In this document: positions 51,881 to 63,220 of the stretch, piece by piece
How positions within the stretch are numbered: the stretch's first letter is position 1
Layout of the letters: each line of letters begins with the position of its first letter
Origin: Arctopsyche grandis
Taxonomy: Eukaryota > Arthropoda > Insecta > Trichoptera > Hydropsychidae
DNA: 64,000 nucleotides
Assembly: GCF_051622035.1 (NCBI RefSeq)
Contig: NC_135357.1
Coordinates: 20,140,256 to 20,204,255 of the forward strand
Reading direction: 5' to 3'
Program-made: the position numbers and the translations under genes
The notes under the pieces: generated by a model
Told to the model about the DNA's origin: nothing
The model's input: only the letters and a program-made list of their open reading frames with translations
Database searches by the model: none

Positions 51881-54800
51881 TCACACGCTTTTCATCACCA
51901 TGTAATTATTTTCAATTTCGGCTTCTGAATTCACGGCCTCGGATAGCTTTTCACATGCAATAGATTCTACATAACCACATGGAGACATTGGAATATATTC
52001 TTCTTCAGCTGCCCTTTTTTTCAATTTTTGTTGTATCAACTTGGTTTCGCCTCGTAAAACAAGTTCAAGGATATCTTCTGGATATGCATTTTTAAAGCTA
52101 TTGTCAGCGCATATAACTGACAGGTCTTTTATGTTGTCATCGCTTTTATCTCCATACCATTTTGGCGATAATTCAATGTTCAAATTTTCAAATTCACCAT
52201 TAATGTCTGGTGCGTCCAGATTCAAATCAAGATTCTCCTCAGATTTAGAGCATCTCTTATTGGTTAAAATATTTGATTCAAAAGATTCGAGATTTTCACA
52301 ACTCTTGGCAGAATCTTTCATATCATTAAAATGGCTACCACCACCTAATCTTCTTAATGCTCTAGCCATTTTGGAATTTCTCAACATGTTGATTGGCTTT
52401 GAGGGCGTCACATTGCTATCAAATTTCTTTTTTTGGGTAATAGATGATGTTTCACTAGATGTAATAGATGCAGCATCGCACTGGCAAGCAGTAACTTTAT
52501 TGCCATTATGAAATTTTCCTTTTAAATGGTGTGTGTCGCTTTGAACTCTTTTTCGAAAGACATCAAAAGCTGTGTGTAATTTGTTACCATACTTTAGGCT
52601 TCCTTTTGTCGATTCCGTTTCACACATCAAGTATTGTGGTAAAGAACTAAGAGAGCCAATCGAGCTGTGAATTGAGCACGATTTAGTTTCACTAGCTTCT
52701 TGATTGATAATTGAGCACAAGCTTTCTTCTTCAACACCCGAGTCACTTGCACTAAAAAATAAGAAAAATGATCAAATTCCCATATACTTGAAATTAAGTT
52801 ATTTTAACAAAGTGGTGTCTTACCTATCAAATTTCCCAGAATGAATTCTATGTCTTGGTGGCAACGGCGGTGGTAAAATCTTTTTACTTTGTCTGCGAGC
52901 AGTGCCATAGATACACTCAACCAAAGCTTCATAGGTATTATCAGCAGAAACTCTCATTGCTTTTGAAACGCGAGGATTTTTATGTATAAGATTTTGCTCC
53001 GATATTTCTTCATAATGCCCAGAAGCAACTGACACTCCAGAAGACCGTCGATCAAATGAGCTATAATGGATTTAAACATTGTAAATAATGAAACATAACT
53101 CATAATACCAGAATGTATGTACATATCATAAATCAAAAATATTCAGTATCAGAAACAATATACCTAATAAATTCGATACTCACCACTCGGAAAAATCTGA
53201 TATCTGTGTTCGGGATAATATGTTTTCACTAGATTTTACAACTTTTTTGTCACAGTGCTGTAATTTTGCTTTGCTCGTATGTCCCGGTGTACTTAATAAA
53301 ACTCCGGCCGATATTAGAGTTGATGCAACCTGTTTCAGTAAAGCAAAGCATTAAAAAGATTAAAATATACGCATTATCAAATGGATGTTAGCATGCCTTT
53401 CGAACCTTTCCTTTTAGAAAATAGCCTTTGTCATTAACGGAAAGCCTAATGCTGGGATCTTGCAAGGAATAATACCATTTGCTTTTACTTTTAGATGAAA
53501 TTGGTTCACACGATGAAAGTCCTGAAAAAATAAATTGAATTGAGAGGAGAGGAAAGGTTTTGAAATGTAAATTTGATGGAAAATTTGCTCACCAGAATCT
53601 CTTTCACTTTCAAAAGAATATTCTTTAAAATCATCCATTGTAAATAGTGTGCCTTCACTTCTACTAATTCGTCTGTCTAATTTTCTAAATACTATTTCAG
53701 GGCTCAAATGTAGAAGTTTGTTTCTCAATTTATTTGTAAGTAAATTTGCATACAAACAAAAGAAAGAAAACTGTCCGAGTCCGTGCTTGAAATTGCTAAA
53801 TAGGAAAATTATTCATTTTATTTTCACACAAGCATAAACGGAAAAATTTTAATATGTAAAGTTAAATATTTATAGAGAAATGACATTTAAAAACGCTGGT
53901 CTAAGTGCTTCATATTAAATGATTTAAATTGAAGGTAGTGTATGAGTATTATATTATATAAAATAAATTAATTACCTATTAGTCCTTACAGTGAGAATTC
54001 TTTGGTTGTCAACCTTTGTATTAGCATTATATATCAAGTCAATGCTGCTAATATCAGTGAAAGTAAAATGCGCTTTTGTTTGACCTGTTGTATCAGATAT
54101 TTCAAAATAATCTGATGTAATTTTCAATACACCATACAATCCTTTAAATCCACATGCGTTAGAAAAATCATTTTCAATTACTGACACTGTGAAATTATTA
54201 TCTGTATGGTGATTATTATCTGTAAAGTATATTTAATTTAAGTATATTATACAAACGTAATACGTGTTTGAGAAACAAAATACAATCAGAGTTCACGTTC
54301 GAATATTCACAGAGTAACGTTTGTACTAAGAGGAAATATCAAGCAATTATATATGCATTACTAAAAACGAGATAAAATTATCCGAATGACGAATCATTTC
54401 CTGCTACGAAGTCAACTTATTGTATTAAAGTATTAAAGGTCACATATATGTATGTTAAATATGGTACATACATATCAAAATATATATGTACCATAAATAA
54501 ACGGGAATAATCGGTCGGTAATAAACTAATTAAATAAAATTATCAACCTGTTCGATCTTTTCCATCGAGCATAGCTCTCATTCTTAACATCCACAGTTGA
54601 CTTTCACTTTCCGACTGTCCAGCCATGAGCAAAAGTGATCTTTGACTATTTATTGAAGAATATATTCCAAATGCATAATCTTTTACCTTGGAAATGGTAC
54701 GGCAAATGATTGAACCTTTGGGAATTTCTACTTGCGATGTCGAAGACATGCCAGCAGATGCATGAAGGACAACGATGATACCCTGTTTGACAGCCTGAGG

Positions 54801-54991
54801 TCTTAAAATGCACCATTGCTTCTTCCAAGTCTGTAAAAAATTCGGGAAATATTTGAAAAATATTAAATGTTCTTTTGTTTAACGAAAAACAGCCGGGTCA
54901 GAGTTCGAAGGTACAATTAGAATTCTACCTTCCAAGTGGTAAAACCTCGGGTTGACATCGTTGGTAGTTTCACTTCCATATACCCTGACAT
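51881..54991 (-). CDS. IRS/DOK-type docking protein (PH + PTB), likely insulin receptor substrate
   Basis: A docking protein of the type that binds phosphorylated receptors and recruits SH2 proteins. Eight exons (54929-54991, 54548-54830, 53976-54219, 53593-53795, 53406-53521, 53184-53329, 52824-53060, 51881-52751) keep frame for 720 residues. Residues 1-115 form a PH domain (KTWKKQWCILRPQ near the start, ESQLWMLRMRAML at the end). Residues 120-235 look like an IRS-type PTB domain (GLYGVLKITSDYFEI, HFTFTDISSIDLI). The tail has a proline motif PPPLPPR, SH2-type sites and two YxxM motifs near the end: YIPMSP at 683 and YMVM at 714. YxxM recruits PI3-kinase, and YIPMSP is typical of IRS proteins. 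It is shorter than Drosophila chico, so a DOK-family assignment remains possible. Probable partners are a receptor tyrosine kinase and PI3K. Confidence 0.78.
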
Positions 54992-55344
54992 GTTTCAATC
55001 GCGAAATAAATAAAATATTGTGCAAATAAAAGCGGTAAAACGTCACATATGACAAGGCGACCGCAGTAACGACATTTGTTTATAAAAAACATAAAGCTCG
55101 TTCGTTGGCCGTAACACCTTTTGTATGCGCCATCAATGACTCACCAATGGCTACAAACACAACGGCGACATGAACGCAAACACAATTATCAAAATGCTTA
55201 ACTCTTAAGATACGCGCTTTTATATGCCAAATATAATGTACCAATAATTTATATGCAAAAGTAAACAACATACCTACCTGCTTTGCAGAAAAACATGTTT
55301 TAATTAATTTTTCTATATGTATAAATCTTAGCGGTCTCCGTCAC
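54992..55344. other. Upstream of the IRS/DOK-like gene
   Basis: Probable promoter region; no motif or coding is recognised. Confidence 0.4.
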
Positions 55345-55675
55345 GGGCCCGAATGTGAAACGCCCGAAAACGCAAATATCGGAAGGCAAAGATCAAAAAT
55401 CGAAAGATCTTAAGTCGAAAGATCAAAACAAAAGGGTGCATGATAAACGGTATATACTCACTTAATTTTCGCGAGCAGGATACAACAGGAGCAAGAGGAA
55501 CAGGCTTTTCCTCCCGTATTAATACGCGTAGAATAAGGGAGGAAAAGCCTGTTCCTCTTGTTCCTTTTGTATCCTGCTCGCGCAAATTAAGTGAGTATGT
55601 ACTGTTTACCATGGACCCTTTTTTTATATTTCGATTTTCGATATTTGCGTTGTCGGGCGTTTCACATTCGGGCCC
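55345..55675. mobile_element. Foldback MITE with ~150-bp arms
   Basis: The outer arms are GGGCCCGAATGTGAAACGCCCG and its inverse CGGGCGTTTCACATTCGGGCCC. The inner arms are AGTGAGTA...-type with CGCGAGCAGGATAC and AGGAACAGGCTTTTCCTCCC facing their complements. The centre is near 55515. The two arms together make a near-complete palindrome of about 330 bp. No coding. Confidence 0.8.
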
Positions 55676-55740
55676 ATTAGGTTGACCCAAATCTTAGATA
55701 CAATCTTATCAACAGATTCACAAAAAATAAGGTATTCCCA

Positions 55741-56132
55741 TGTAGGAATATAGCACATCGCGTACTATCCCTTATCGAGGTCAATACACTCGCATACTCC
55801 CCCGTCACACAGTTTACCACACCCCTCTGAAGTGTGCTTCTAATCAAGCGGAACATACTCAGAATACACCACGACCCTAGAGTCTAGAGAAAAACAACTG
55901 CACACTACCACGTGTCCAACTGAAACAGATGCACCGACGTATCAGCAACTAACGCCAGTGAGCTTCGGGAACTCAAACTACTCACTCCTCCGGTGTGGAG
56001 CAATTATCTCCGTCGCTGTACATACAAATACAACTGTAATAATCTGAGCAATAAAGGATCCCCTTCCAAATAAACACAACCACGTGTTTCTATAGGTCGG
56101 GAAACGGTCAACATGTTACTTATTCCCGCACA
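55741..56132 (+). mobile_element. Probable single LTR
   Basis: It starts TGTAGGAATA and ends TATTCCCGCACA, inverted ends of the kind found on LTRs. Inside are an AATAAAGGATCC poly(A)-like site and GTCGGGAAACGGTCAAC, shared with the older LTR at 37107-37640. No target duplication is visible and no internal part lies beside it. Family unknown, old. Confidence 0.45.
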
Positions 56133-57849
56133 TGCCTAAACCCATAATTAAAATTTTCTTTAATTCCTACAAGTAACTTTTTGGTTTTGATTTTTCACAT
56201 ATTTTTTTTCTTCAGATGAAATTTCCAATGCTTAACTCTATGAAAAAGTTTTTTAAAATATGTAGGGTCATGAACAATGGATTAGGAGCTTGGGGTAATA
56301 TCATATTAATTTCATTATCTGAATGTAATACAATAAAATAATAATTAGAAATTTTTTTATTGAAAAAAAATCACAGATCATACTCATTTACATTTTCAAA
56401 TGCTTTTGTTAATATTTTTGTACACGCATTTTTATTACGGGATTTTAGAAAATAAATCAGCAAATGAAATAAGTTACTACCTAAAAGCATTTTTTCGTCA
56501 AGAATTATAGACGCGTAAATTATGGCTCTTATAGTACTATAAATAATTTGTAGAGTAAAATAATGTATTAATATGTACAGAGAATTCTAAAAAATTTTAC
56601 AGTGATACATTGCCAATATATTTGTGCATATTGATAACAGTAAATGAAATTCATATACTTTTGATGTAATTCCATTGTAAAAAGTTTTAAGATTTCCCAG
56701 GTATACATAATAATCAAAAATGTTTAAACTATACATCATTTTATTTCTTAAAGTCAAGCATATACAATAGACTTTTTGTCCTATACGGCAAGTTCAGATA
56801 ACAAAATAGAGACTTGTTTTCTGCTTTGATTGTACAATTTAAATTTTAAAAGTATAGTGTAAACATAGTTAAATGTTAAAAAGTTTAATGTGTGAACAGG
56901 GTCAAGACACTATGGAGATAAACATAAAAAAAAAATAAACAACTCGGGATATTAAAAAGCAGTTAAAAATTATAATCACATATTATTCCATCATGAAATG
57001 ACGTTTCCCTTAATTAATTTCCATTGTTCCATAATGATAATGTTGTCCTTATAAGTCCAACAATGAACTGAGGTTTATTGATTGTACATATGTGGTGCTT
57101 ATGTGTATATGAAGAATTGTTAGAGAAACATTGACTAATGGCGTGAAGCTACATAGTGTCTTTGCAAATGAAATTTAAAAATTTGGACTAGCAACAACTT
57201 TGATACACAAATATATTTTTTTAAAAACATGTATACATATATAAATAAATAAAACGCAAATAAACATAAAATAGGTCAATATTTTACCTAAAATAAGATC
57301 TTATAATATCATTTAATTGAAAAATCATGAGTGGCAAAAAATTGTATATATGTAGTAAATTTATTGAAATTAAGCAGTATCCATTCGTTAAACTAAAATC
57401 GTATTTAGATTGCAAAGCTCGGCAATTAAAAGCAATATTTTTTGGAATGTATAAATTTAATGTTTATTTTCATTTGTGCGTTGCACTATATTTTGCATAA
57501 TAAAAGACTGATTTTTTTTACATAAATCAAGTATGTACGCTAAAAAATTGGACTTTGAAGACTAGATGAAATTTTAATTTCCCACAATTAACAATAGACC
57601 AAATACTTATTATTTTTTTTGTAAAAATATATACAAATAAGAGTATTTTAATATTTAAAGTAGTATTTATAGTTACGTAAAAATTTTATACAAATTTTGT
57701 ACGTACATAGTTAAACTCCTATCCAACGAAAGGTTAGCTCCCACAAATAAAAAATTTCAAAATTTTAATATTGCATTGTTGTTTTTGAATAATAACAACT
57801 GATAAAACAAACAGCAGACTGCAAATCAAGTATATAAAAAAAATGAAAT
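56133..57849. other. Intergenic, no gene seen
   Basis: Very AT-rich. I looked here on the minus strand for further exons of the TECPR2-like gene (tectonin repeats) and found none. The part near 57800 should be its 3' untranslated region. Confidence 0.5.
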
Positions 57850-60800
57850 TCATACCAATTCCCAATCAGCATCATAAACAATATTATTTTCAACACGTTT
57901 TTCATTTTTTTCTTGAATATTTGATTTAATTTTTATTTCTTGTAAATTCCACAAATTTGGAATAGATACACACTTTGGTGTCAAATCTATTGGTGGTTCA
58001 CTTTTTGTTCTGTCATTTTTTTTCAATACTACCACTTTTTTATTGTCATGGATGACGTTTTGAATTTTTCCATTATCGTTATTTATTGTAAGAGTTTTTT
58101 TGACAGTATTATTTGAAACATGTAAATCATCATTATTTAAAAATATGGGAGATAATGGTTTTACTTGGCATAAAGTTATAGGTTCTAAATTTAATGCCTT
58201 AGCTAATATTTCTTCTTTATCTTTAATTTCTTTTTCAATAGACTCCGGACTCCTATCGTCAGGCAATAATCTACAAAATTAATAAAACAAAGTTGTGGTT
58301 AACTTATTAAAATAATATTGAAATTATAATAAAATAAACAAACTGACTTATTATCGTGATAGAAACTTGCTGACATAATGCTCGGTTTAGTCATCTTAGG
58401 GATTTTCACGTTCTTTGCAGGTGATTCTTTCAAATCAGTAGGGTTCTCGCAAATATTTGATGAATTATTTTTTTTACATTTTTTAGAACTATGCAATATA
58501 TCATCTGAAAATTCAATCCGACTTATGGAATCAAATATTTGTAATTTGTTCACGTTTCTTTGTGTTGGAAAAACCAGCGATTTCACATTGGGTTTTTTGG
58601 CATTAGAACAATCTTTAGAAGTAATTTCATTTTCAAAACATAAATTTGACAACAGTCTTTCAATGGTGTTGTTGTCAATATCAGCTGTTAAATCCTTAAC
58701 TGGAGGAAGTTCAAAACACTCCTCTGCTTTAACCACACTGGTCGTATCTGTAAATGTTGGAATTGCTGAATCTTCCATTGTATTTATTGGAGTATCACAT
58801 TGTTCTGTTGTATCAGAGAAAAATAGTTTTGTTTCAGAATTAGCTATGTCCTTAATTGTGCTAAAAGCGAATTGAATGGGGTTGATTAGAGATTTTGTCA
58901 TCCTATTTTCATCTACAAAATAAAAAAAGAGAGATATTAAAAATAATATTTCATCTATAGATACTTCGCATGAACATAGATAAAGTAAAAATAAAAATAA
59001 ACATATAAAATATATAAATAACATCAAAAAATACATTATCAAACCTGCATTTGTGACTTCAACATCGGGTGCATAAGCAAGTCTAACAATACTGCTGTCA
59101 CCTTCCAATACAAATATTTCTTGCTTATTGACAGCCACAGAAATAATTCTACATTTTTGTAACAAAATGAGAGTTATAAAAAAATATTAAAACATAAATA
59201 ACACAAAACTAGATAAAAAAATCATAAACCTCCTGAAATCATCTACTGCTGCTATAGCTACTAATGTCTCAGGATCCAATATGTAAAGTAATTCTTCATT
59301 GTAGCTTACAAGGTAATTATCGTTGAATTCTAATAGTGGTCCAAAATTCAAATCTTTCGTTGATGGAGCTTTTTTTTTGGTAGCAGGATTTAGTAATTCA
59401 ACGTGGTTAGTCGGATTTGCGATTGTATCCTAAAAAATTTGTTAATGTTGTTTTTAAATTTATTTTTGTATATTTCATTGTATTAAGAAAATAAAGCATT
59501 GTATTAACTTTAAATAATAGAGTTTCGAGAACATTTCCTTGAAAATCAGATGTCCATATTCTCATACCTGGGCGGGCTGAGTAAATACGCACATCATTCG
59601 GTTTATCATAATTAAAACAAAATGTACCGCCCAACTTGCAAAGACTACAAATAAAGGTGTTTTATTTAAGAAAAGTAACATAAACTTTATAGTATTAGTA
59701 TTTTCATAACAATATTAATTAGTAAGAAATAATTTTAATGTATTTAATAATATTTTCATATTTTACATTTATACATAATGTCTATGAACTTGTAAATTTT
59801 GAAATTAGATATAAAAAAGAATAAAACGTACTTTTTTCTATCTTTCTTCCCAACTTGATCGACATTCCATTTTAAATTGTCTTTGTGACATAAAATACTT
59901 CGAAATACACTCGATATGAGCAAATGATTTTGATAGTAGCTAAGCTGTACTATTTCATAGGATTCATTGATAATTTCGATCGATTTGCAAATGTGCTGAA
60001 AAGAAAAAAAAACACCATATTAATGAAATGTATCACATCTTCAAATTAAAAATTTGTGAATTTAAAAAAGTACCATATAGAAATCGATTTCTGTTAAAAC
60101 CACAATTCCATTTTTATCGCCAGAAAATAGTTTCATTCCATTTTTCGACCATTCAAGGGATGTTATTTCAGTTTTGTGAAGGTCACTTATCGTATATCTA
60201 TTTTTTACAACAGAGTATCAGTTAAATTCAAATTAAATACAATTTTTATTACTTATGTAAGGCGTACCTTTCGATTTGTTGGTTAGTTTTCGGTTTAATA
60301 TAGTCGGGTACGCTATCTGGATGAGGTTTTGGAATTTGAAATATTGTAACTTGGCCAGTTTTGTCACCGGCCGCTACCATATGGTCTACGGTGGAGACAA
60401 TTTTAACACATGTTACAGGGCTGCGCGAGTTCTGAAACGAAACACAATACGTATGTACATACGTACATTAAACATTCATCTTGAAACACTACAAGTATGT
60501 AATTATTGAACATGAATTTTATTAGACATTCAACAGCTAATGCCGATTTAAATTGTGCAATTTTTATTAGTATGATGGGAAAGCAAAGGTATGGGTAGAT
60601 AAACTATAATACCATCTCAACTATGGATGGATGATGGATTTTTAACTAGAATATAGACTAGGGCTGCTATACGTCCTGGTAGACTGGGACATGTCCCAGT
60701 CCACGAGTCAGTTGTCCCGATATTCTATCTATGTAGTTTGTTAGTCAGACAAAAAATACTAAAGAAATACAGGTAAATGTGAGAATTAAAATGGAAGAAA

Positions 60801-61674
60801 AGGAATTTCAAGTCGAATGTAAGACGCCAGATGGAATCTCATCTCTTCGCTTGATTTACGGTCATTTCACCATGCGACCTGCAATTAATTTATTGTATAC
60901 AGAGAGCTGTGTGAAGGAAGAAACGGTCCCGGGCTTCAAAATCGTCAAAACAAAATTCATTTTTTACATACCTCTTCTTACTTCGCCTTATTTTAATGCC
61001 AATTTTAAATAAATGCGACAAATTGCCGAATTTTTAAATGAAATAATAAATTCAAAGATATCGTTTCCACTTTTAAAAAATCTACGAATTGATAAATTTA
61101 ATTTGACAGTAAATTATAAAAAAATGAATTTTTCAGTAGTCACCGCATCAGTTGATATATCTTTCAGTAAACTTTAAATAATCAAAAGTTGTTTAAGATA
61201 TTCAATGGTTGAGGATTTCAATTTCATTATTGATCATTCAATTCCCAAATATCCCGGTTAGTTACTCAACAATTATGGCAGCCCTAATATAGACCCATGT
61301 GGTGCATAATGCGTTAGAGTATATGTACACGAATATGATCAATTGATCACATGTTAGTTGTTTCAAAATTTTAAAAGCTTTTATTTAATGATTTATATTA
61401 TTATGTTCGTACGGGATTTTGAAGAGATAAATAAAATCTAATATTGATTAGACGGATGGAATAGAACCTCGATACGTAGACGTTGTAGACGCGCGGTGTC
61501 TCTGTGATACCACAACAAATGTCCACATTCAGATCCAAAAGCCAGATGGAGAGGTTCGGCTGCCACAGCTGTCAAGCGAGTGGTCTTCGATCGCGGAAGA
61601 CCCCACCAGCTGGCAGTTTCCGAAACTGCAGACCAGATTTGGGAGCAGGGGGCCCATTCCCTGGGGGCCTCCAT
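57850..61674 (-). CDS. TECPR2-like WD-repeat protein without tectonin half
   Basis: In mammals TECPR2 links autophagy (LC3/GABARAP) to ER export and lysosome tethering complexes. Nine exons (61468-61674, 60268-60431, 60074-60197, 59832-59995, 59509-59644, 59230-59429, 59045-59148, 58348-58912, 57850-58270) keep frame for 694 residues (human 1411). The WD propeller, about residues 1-365, matches TECPR2: VKIVSTVDHMVAAGDKTGQV, WSKNGMKLFSGDKNGIV, IYSARPGMRIWTSDFQG and IISVAVNKQEIFVLEGDSSIVRL. A poorly conserved acidic middle follows. The last residues are DADWELV, a likely LC3-interacting motif (W691-V694), like the C-terminal DEWEVI of human TECPR2. No tectonin repeats are found. HPS5 shares the WD region but fits less well. 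An alternative is that TTG/GTATGA at the end is a splice donor to exons I missed. Confidence 0.82.
60659..61286. mobile_element. hAT-type element with exact 8-bp TSD
   Basis: It lies in intron 1 of the TECPR2-like gene. The left end is TAGGGCTGCTATACGTCC and the right end TTATGGCAGCCCTA (inverted TAGGGCTGCCATAA). It is flanked by ATATAGAC on both sides (60651-60658, 61287-61294). 628 bp, mostly a broken coding remnant of which a 70-codon open piece survives at about 60790-61012. The 8-bp duplication fits hAT. A second, decayed copy is at about 31850-32150, and a left end at 2244. Confidence 0.85.
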
Positions 61675-61834
61675 TTGCTCACAGTCGCTTCGTCGCTTCA
61701 AACTGTCATCACCGACATCATCTACACATCGACACACCGGAACCGATAACCGATACATATACAAACCATAATTGCCATATCAAAAAAACAAATGCTTACA
61801 ATCATTCCTTTCACTTTAAGTTTATAAATATTAC
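61675..61834. promoter_or_regulatory. Short upstream region of the TECPR2-like gene
   Basis: Only about 160 bp separate the first codon of the TECPR2-like gene from a foldback element. The promoter would have to lie in or around this stretch. No core motif is claimed. Confidence 0.3.
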
Positions 61835-62104
61835 GGTTCGGTGATTACCAGTCAAATGTGAACCGGTCACAGGACAACCGGTCGCTCTAGATCGGTCACA
61901 CGTGATCACCCGTCAAACTAAAACTGGTCACACCCTAAAATTGGTCACGAGAAAACTGGTCACACCCTAAAATCGGTGACCGATTTTAGGGTGTGACCAG
62001 TTTTCTCGTGACCAGTTTTAGTGTGACGGGTGATCACGTGTGACCGATCTAGCGCGACCGGTTGTCCTGCGACTAGTTTACATATGACTAGTAGTCCGTT
62101 TACC
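61835..62104. mobile_element. Foldback element of GGTCAC motifs, larger copy
   Basis: 270 bp, with ends GGTTCGGTGATTACCAGTC and GACTAGTAGTCCGTTTACC, the same two end types as the 9-bp TSD family. The arms of about 130 bp contain CGGTCACACGTGATCACCCGTCA and CTGGTCACACCCTAAAA with their complements, meeting near 61978. No matching target duplication was found. It is the fuller relative of 24976-25185. Confidence 0.8.
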
Positions 62105-62153
62105 CAAAAGAACACTTAAAGCCACTTCTATTAATATTACATTTCTCTGCTCG

Positions 62154-62291
62154 GCGCTTTCAATTGAGCGCTTTTGAAGTGCGCGCTTCGAGATAGTGGA
62201 TTTCGAATGAAAGCGCTCGAGTATGTACGCGTTCGGGCGCTTTCATACGAAATCCACTATCTCGAAGCGCGCATTTCAAAAGCGCCGAGTG
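62154..62291. repeat. Palindrome of about 65-70-bp arms
   Basis: CTCGGCGCTTT and TTCGAGATAGTGGATTTCG on the left face CGAAATCCACTATCTCGAAG and AAAAGCGCCGAG on the right; the centre is near 62228. It is a compact foldback element wedged between two members of the 9-bp TSD family. Confidence 0.75.
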
Positions 62292-62301
62292 TGTACTGGG
62301 G

Positions 62302-62656
62302 GGTAATTGGACTATTCGTCACAATGGGGTGGTCACAAAGACAATTTTTGCCATAAAAATCGCGAATACACAATATTTGGCACTCAAGTTCTCGTTACTA
62401 TGATAGTTATCGTTAGTATTATGGGGGATGAACGAATGAGACGACTGGCATGTTAATGCACGTGTTTTATTTATGACAGCTGAAGGCAGAGTGAGTAGCC
62501 GCTCTCCGAACCCAGCCGAGTTGGTCCCCACTCGCAGGAAGGTGACCAAACACGACCATGTCGTATAGCGAGCCGTCACAGTATGATGGACTTTTCGGCT
62601 GCCAGATGTTCCATTATAGAGATTTTAGTGACTTTGTGACCAGTAATCACCGAACC
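62302..62656. mobile_element. Short inverted-repeat element, 9-bp TSD family, copy with LTR insert
   Basis: Ends are GGTAATTGGACTATTCG and AGTAATCACCGAACC. It is flanked by the exact 9-bp repeat GTACTGGGG (62293-62301, 62657-62665). The core shares AATATTTGGCACTCAAGTTC and GCCAGATGTTCC with other copies. A single LTR of the TRIM family (62420-62580) is inserted in the middle; without it the element is about 190 bp. Confidence 0.85.
62420..62580 (-). mobile_element. Single TRIM-family LTR, with 4-bp TSD
   Basis: On the minus strand it reads TGTGACGGCTCGCTATACGAC to CATCCCCCATA, the same LTR as at 37973, 38862 and 39128. The exact duplication GTAT flanks it (62416-62419, 62581-62584). It is inserted in the MITE at 62302-62656 and is therefore younger than that element. 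Confidence 0.85.
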
Positions 62657-62665
62657 GTACTGGGG

Positions 62666-63220
62666 ATGTAATCACCGAACTACCACCAAACACACCTTCC
62701 CTGCCTACAGAAGTATTTAGATAAAAAATTTGAGAAAAATGTTCTGGTTTTGAATTTAAAAATAAAAATGGCTAATTTAATGGTGAACGATGATATGTAC
62801 TTGGAAACTAAACATGAACTTTGAATCAATTTCGAGCAAATCGACCTTCCTTTTAACATTTGATAGTCAGGTGGGAGCGAGTTTACAAATGGGGAAAACA
62901 TATGAGACGCAAACGTCAAACGAGCGAAGGTGTTCGCGAGCGAGTGAGAGAGTCGCGGACGTTCGCGAACTCGGCGGGCGTCGGCGGTGTCGGTGTCGGT
63001 GTCGGTGTCGTTGCCTGTGCGGTGTCGGAGTCGGAGTCGGAGTCAGAGTCAGAGTCGTAGGGAGGGCCGAGCACTGGGGCTGGACAGGGGCAGGGGCAGG
63101 GGCAGGGGGCGCGCGGATCGTTCGGCCCCATCGGGGAGACTCGGAACTGGGATCGGGGATCGGGGATCGGGGATCGGGGTAGGGTCATGTGAGGGCTGAG
63201 GGTCTCCTCATCGACTGGGA
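62666..63220 (+). promoter_or_regulatory. GC-rich upstream region of Src42A
   Basis: From about 62930 the sequence becomes strongly CpG-rich with simple repeats: GGTGTC units near 62985-63010, GAGTCG units near 63025-63055, GGGGCA units near 63085-63105 and GATCGGG units near 63150-63178. This is probably the 5' untranslated first exon or promoter. A stray end GTAATCACCGAAC of the MITE family is at about 62670. Confidence 0.45.

Noticed and set aside
57850-61674. HPS5 (pink) as the identity of the WD protein
   Set aside because: The CARPG-type phrase matches HPS5 too, but the other blades (VAAGDKTGQV, NGMKLFSGD, EIFVLEGD) and the W-x-x-V C-terminus fit TECPR2 clearly better.
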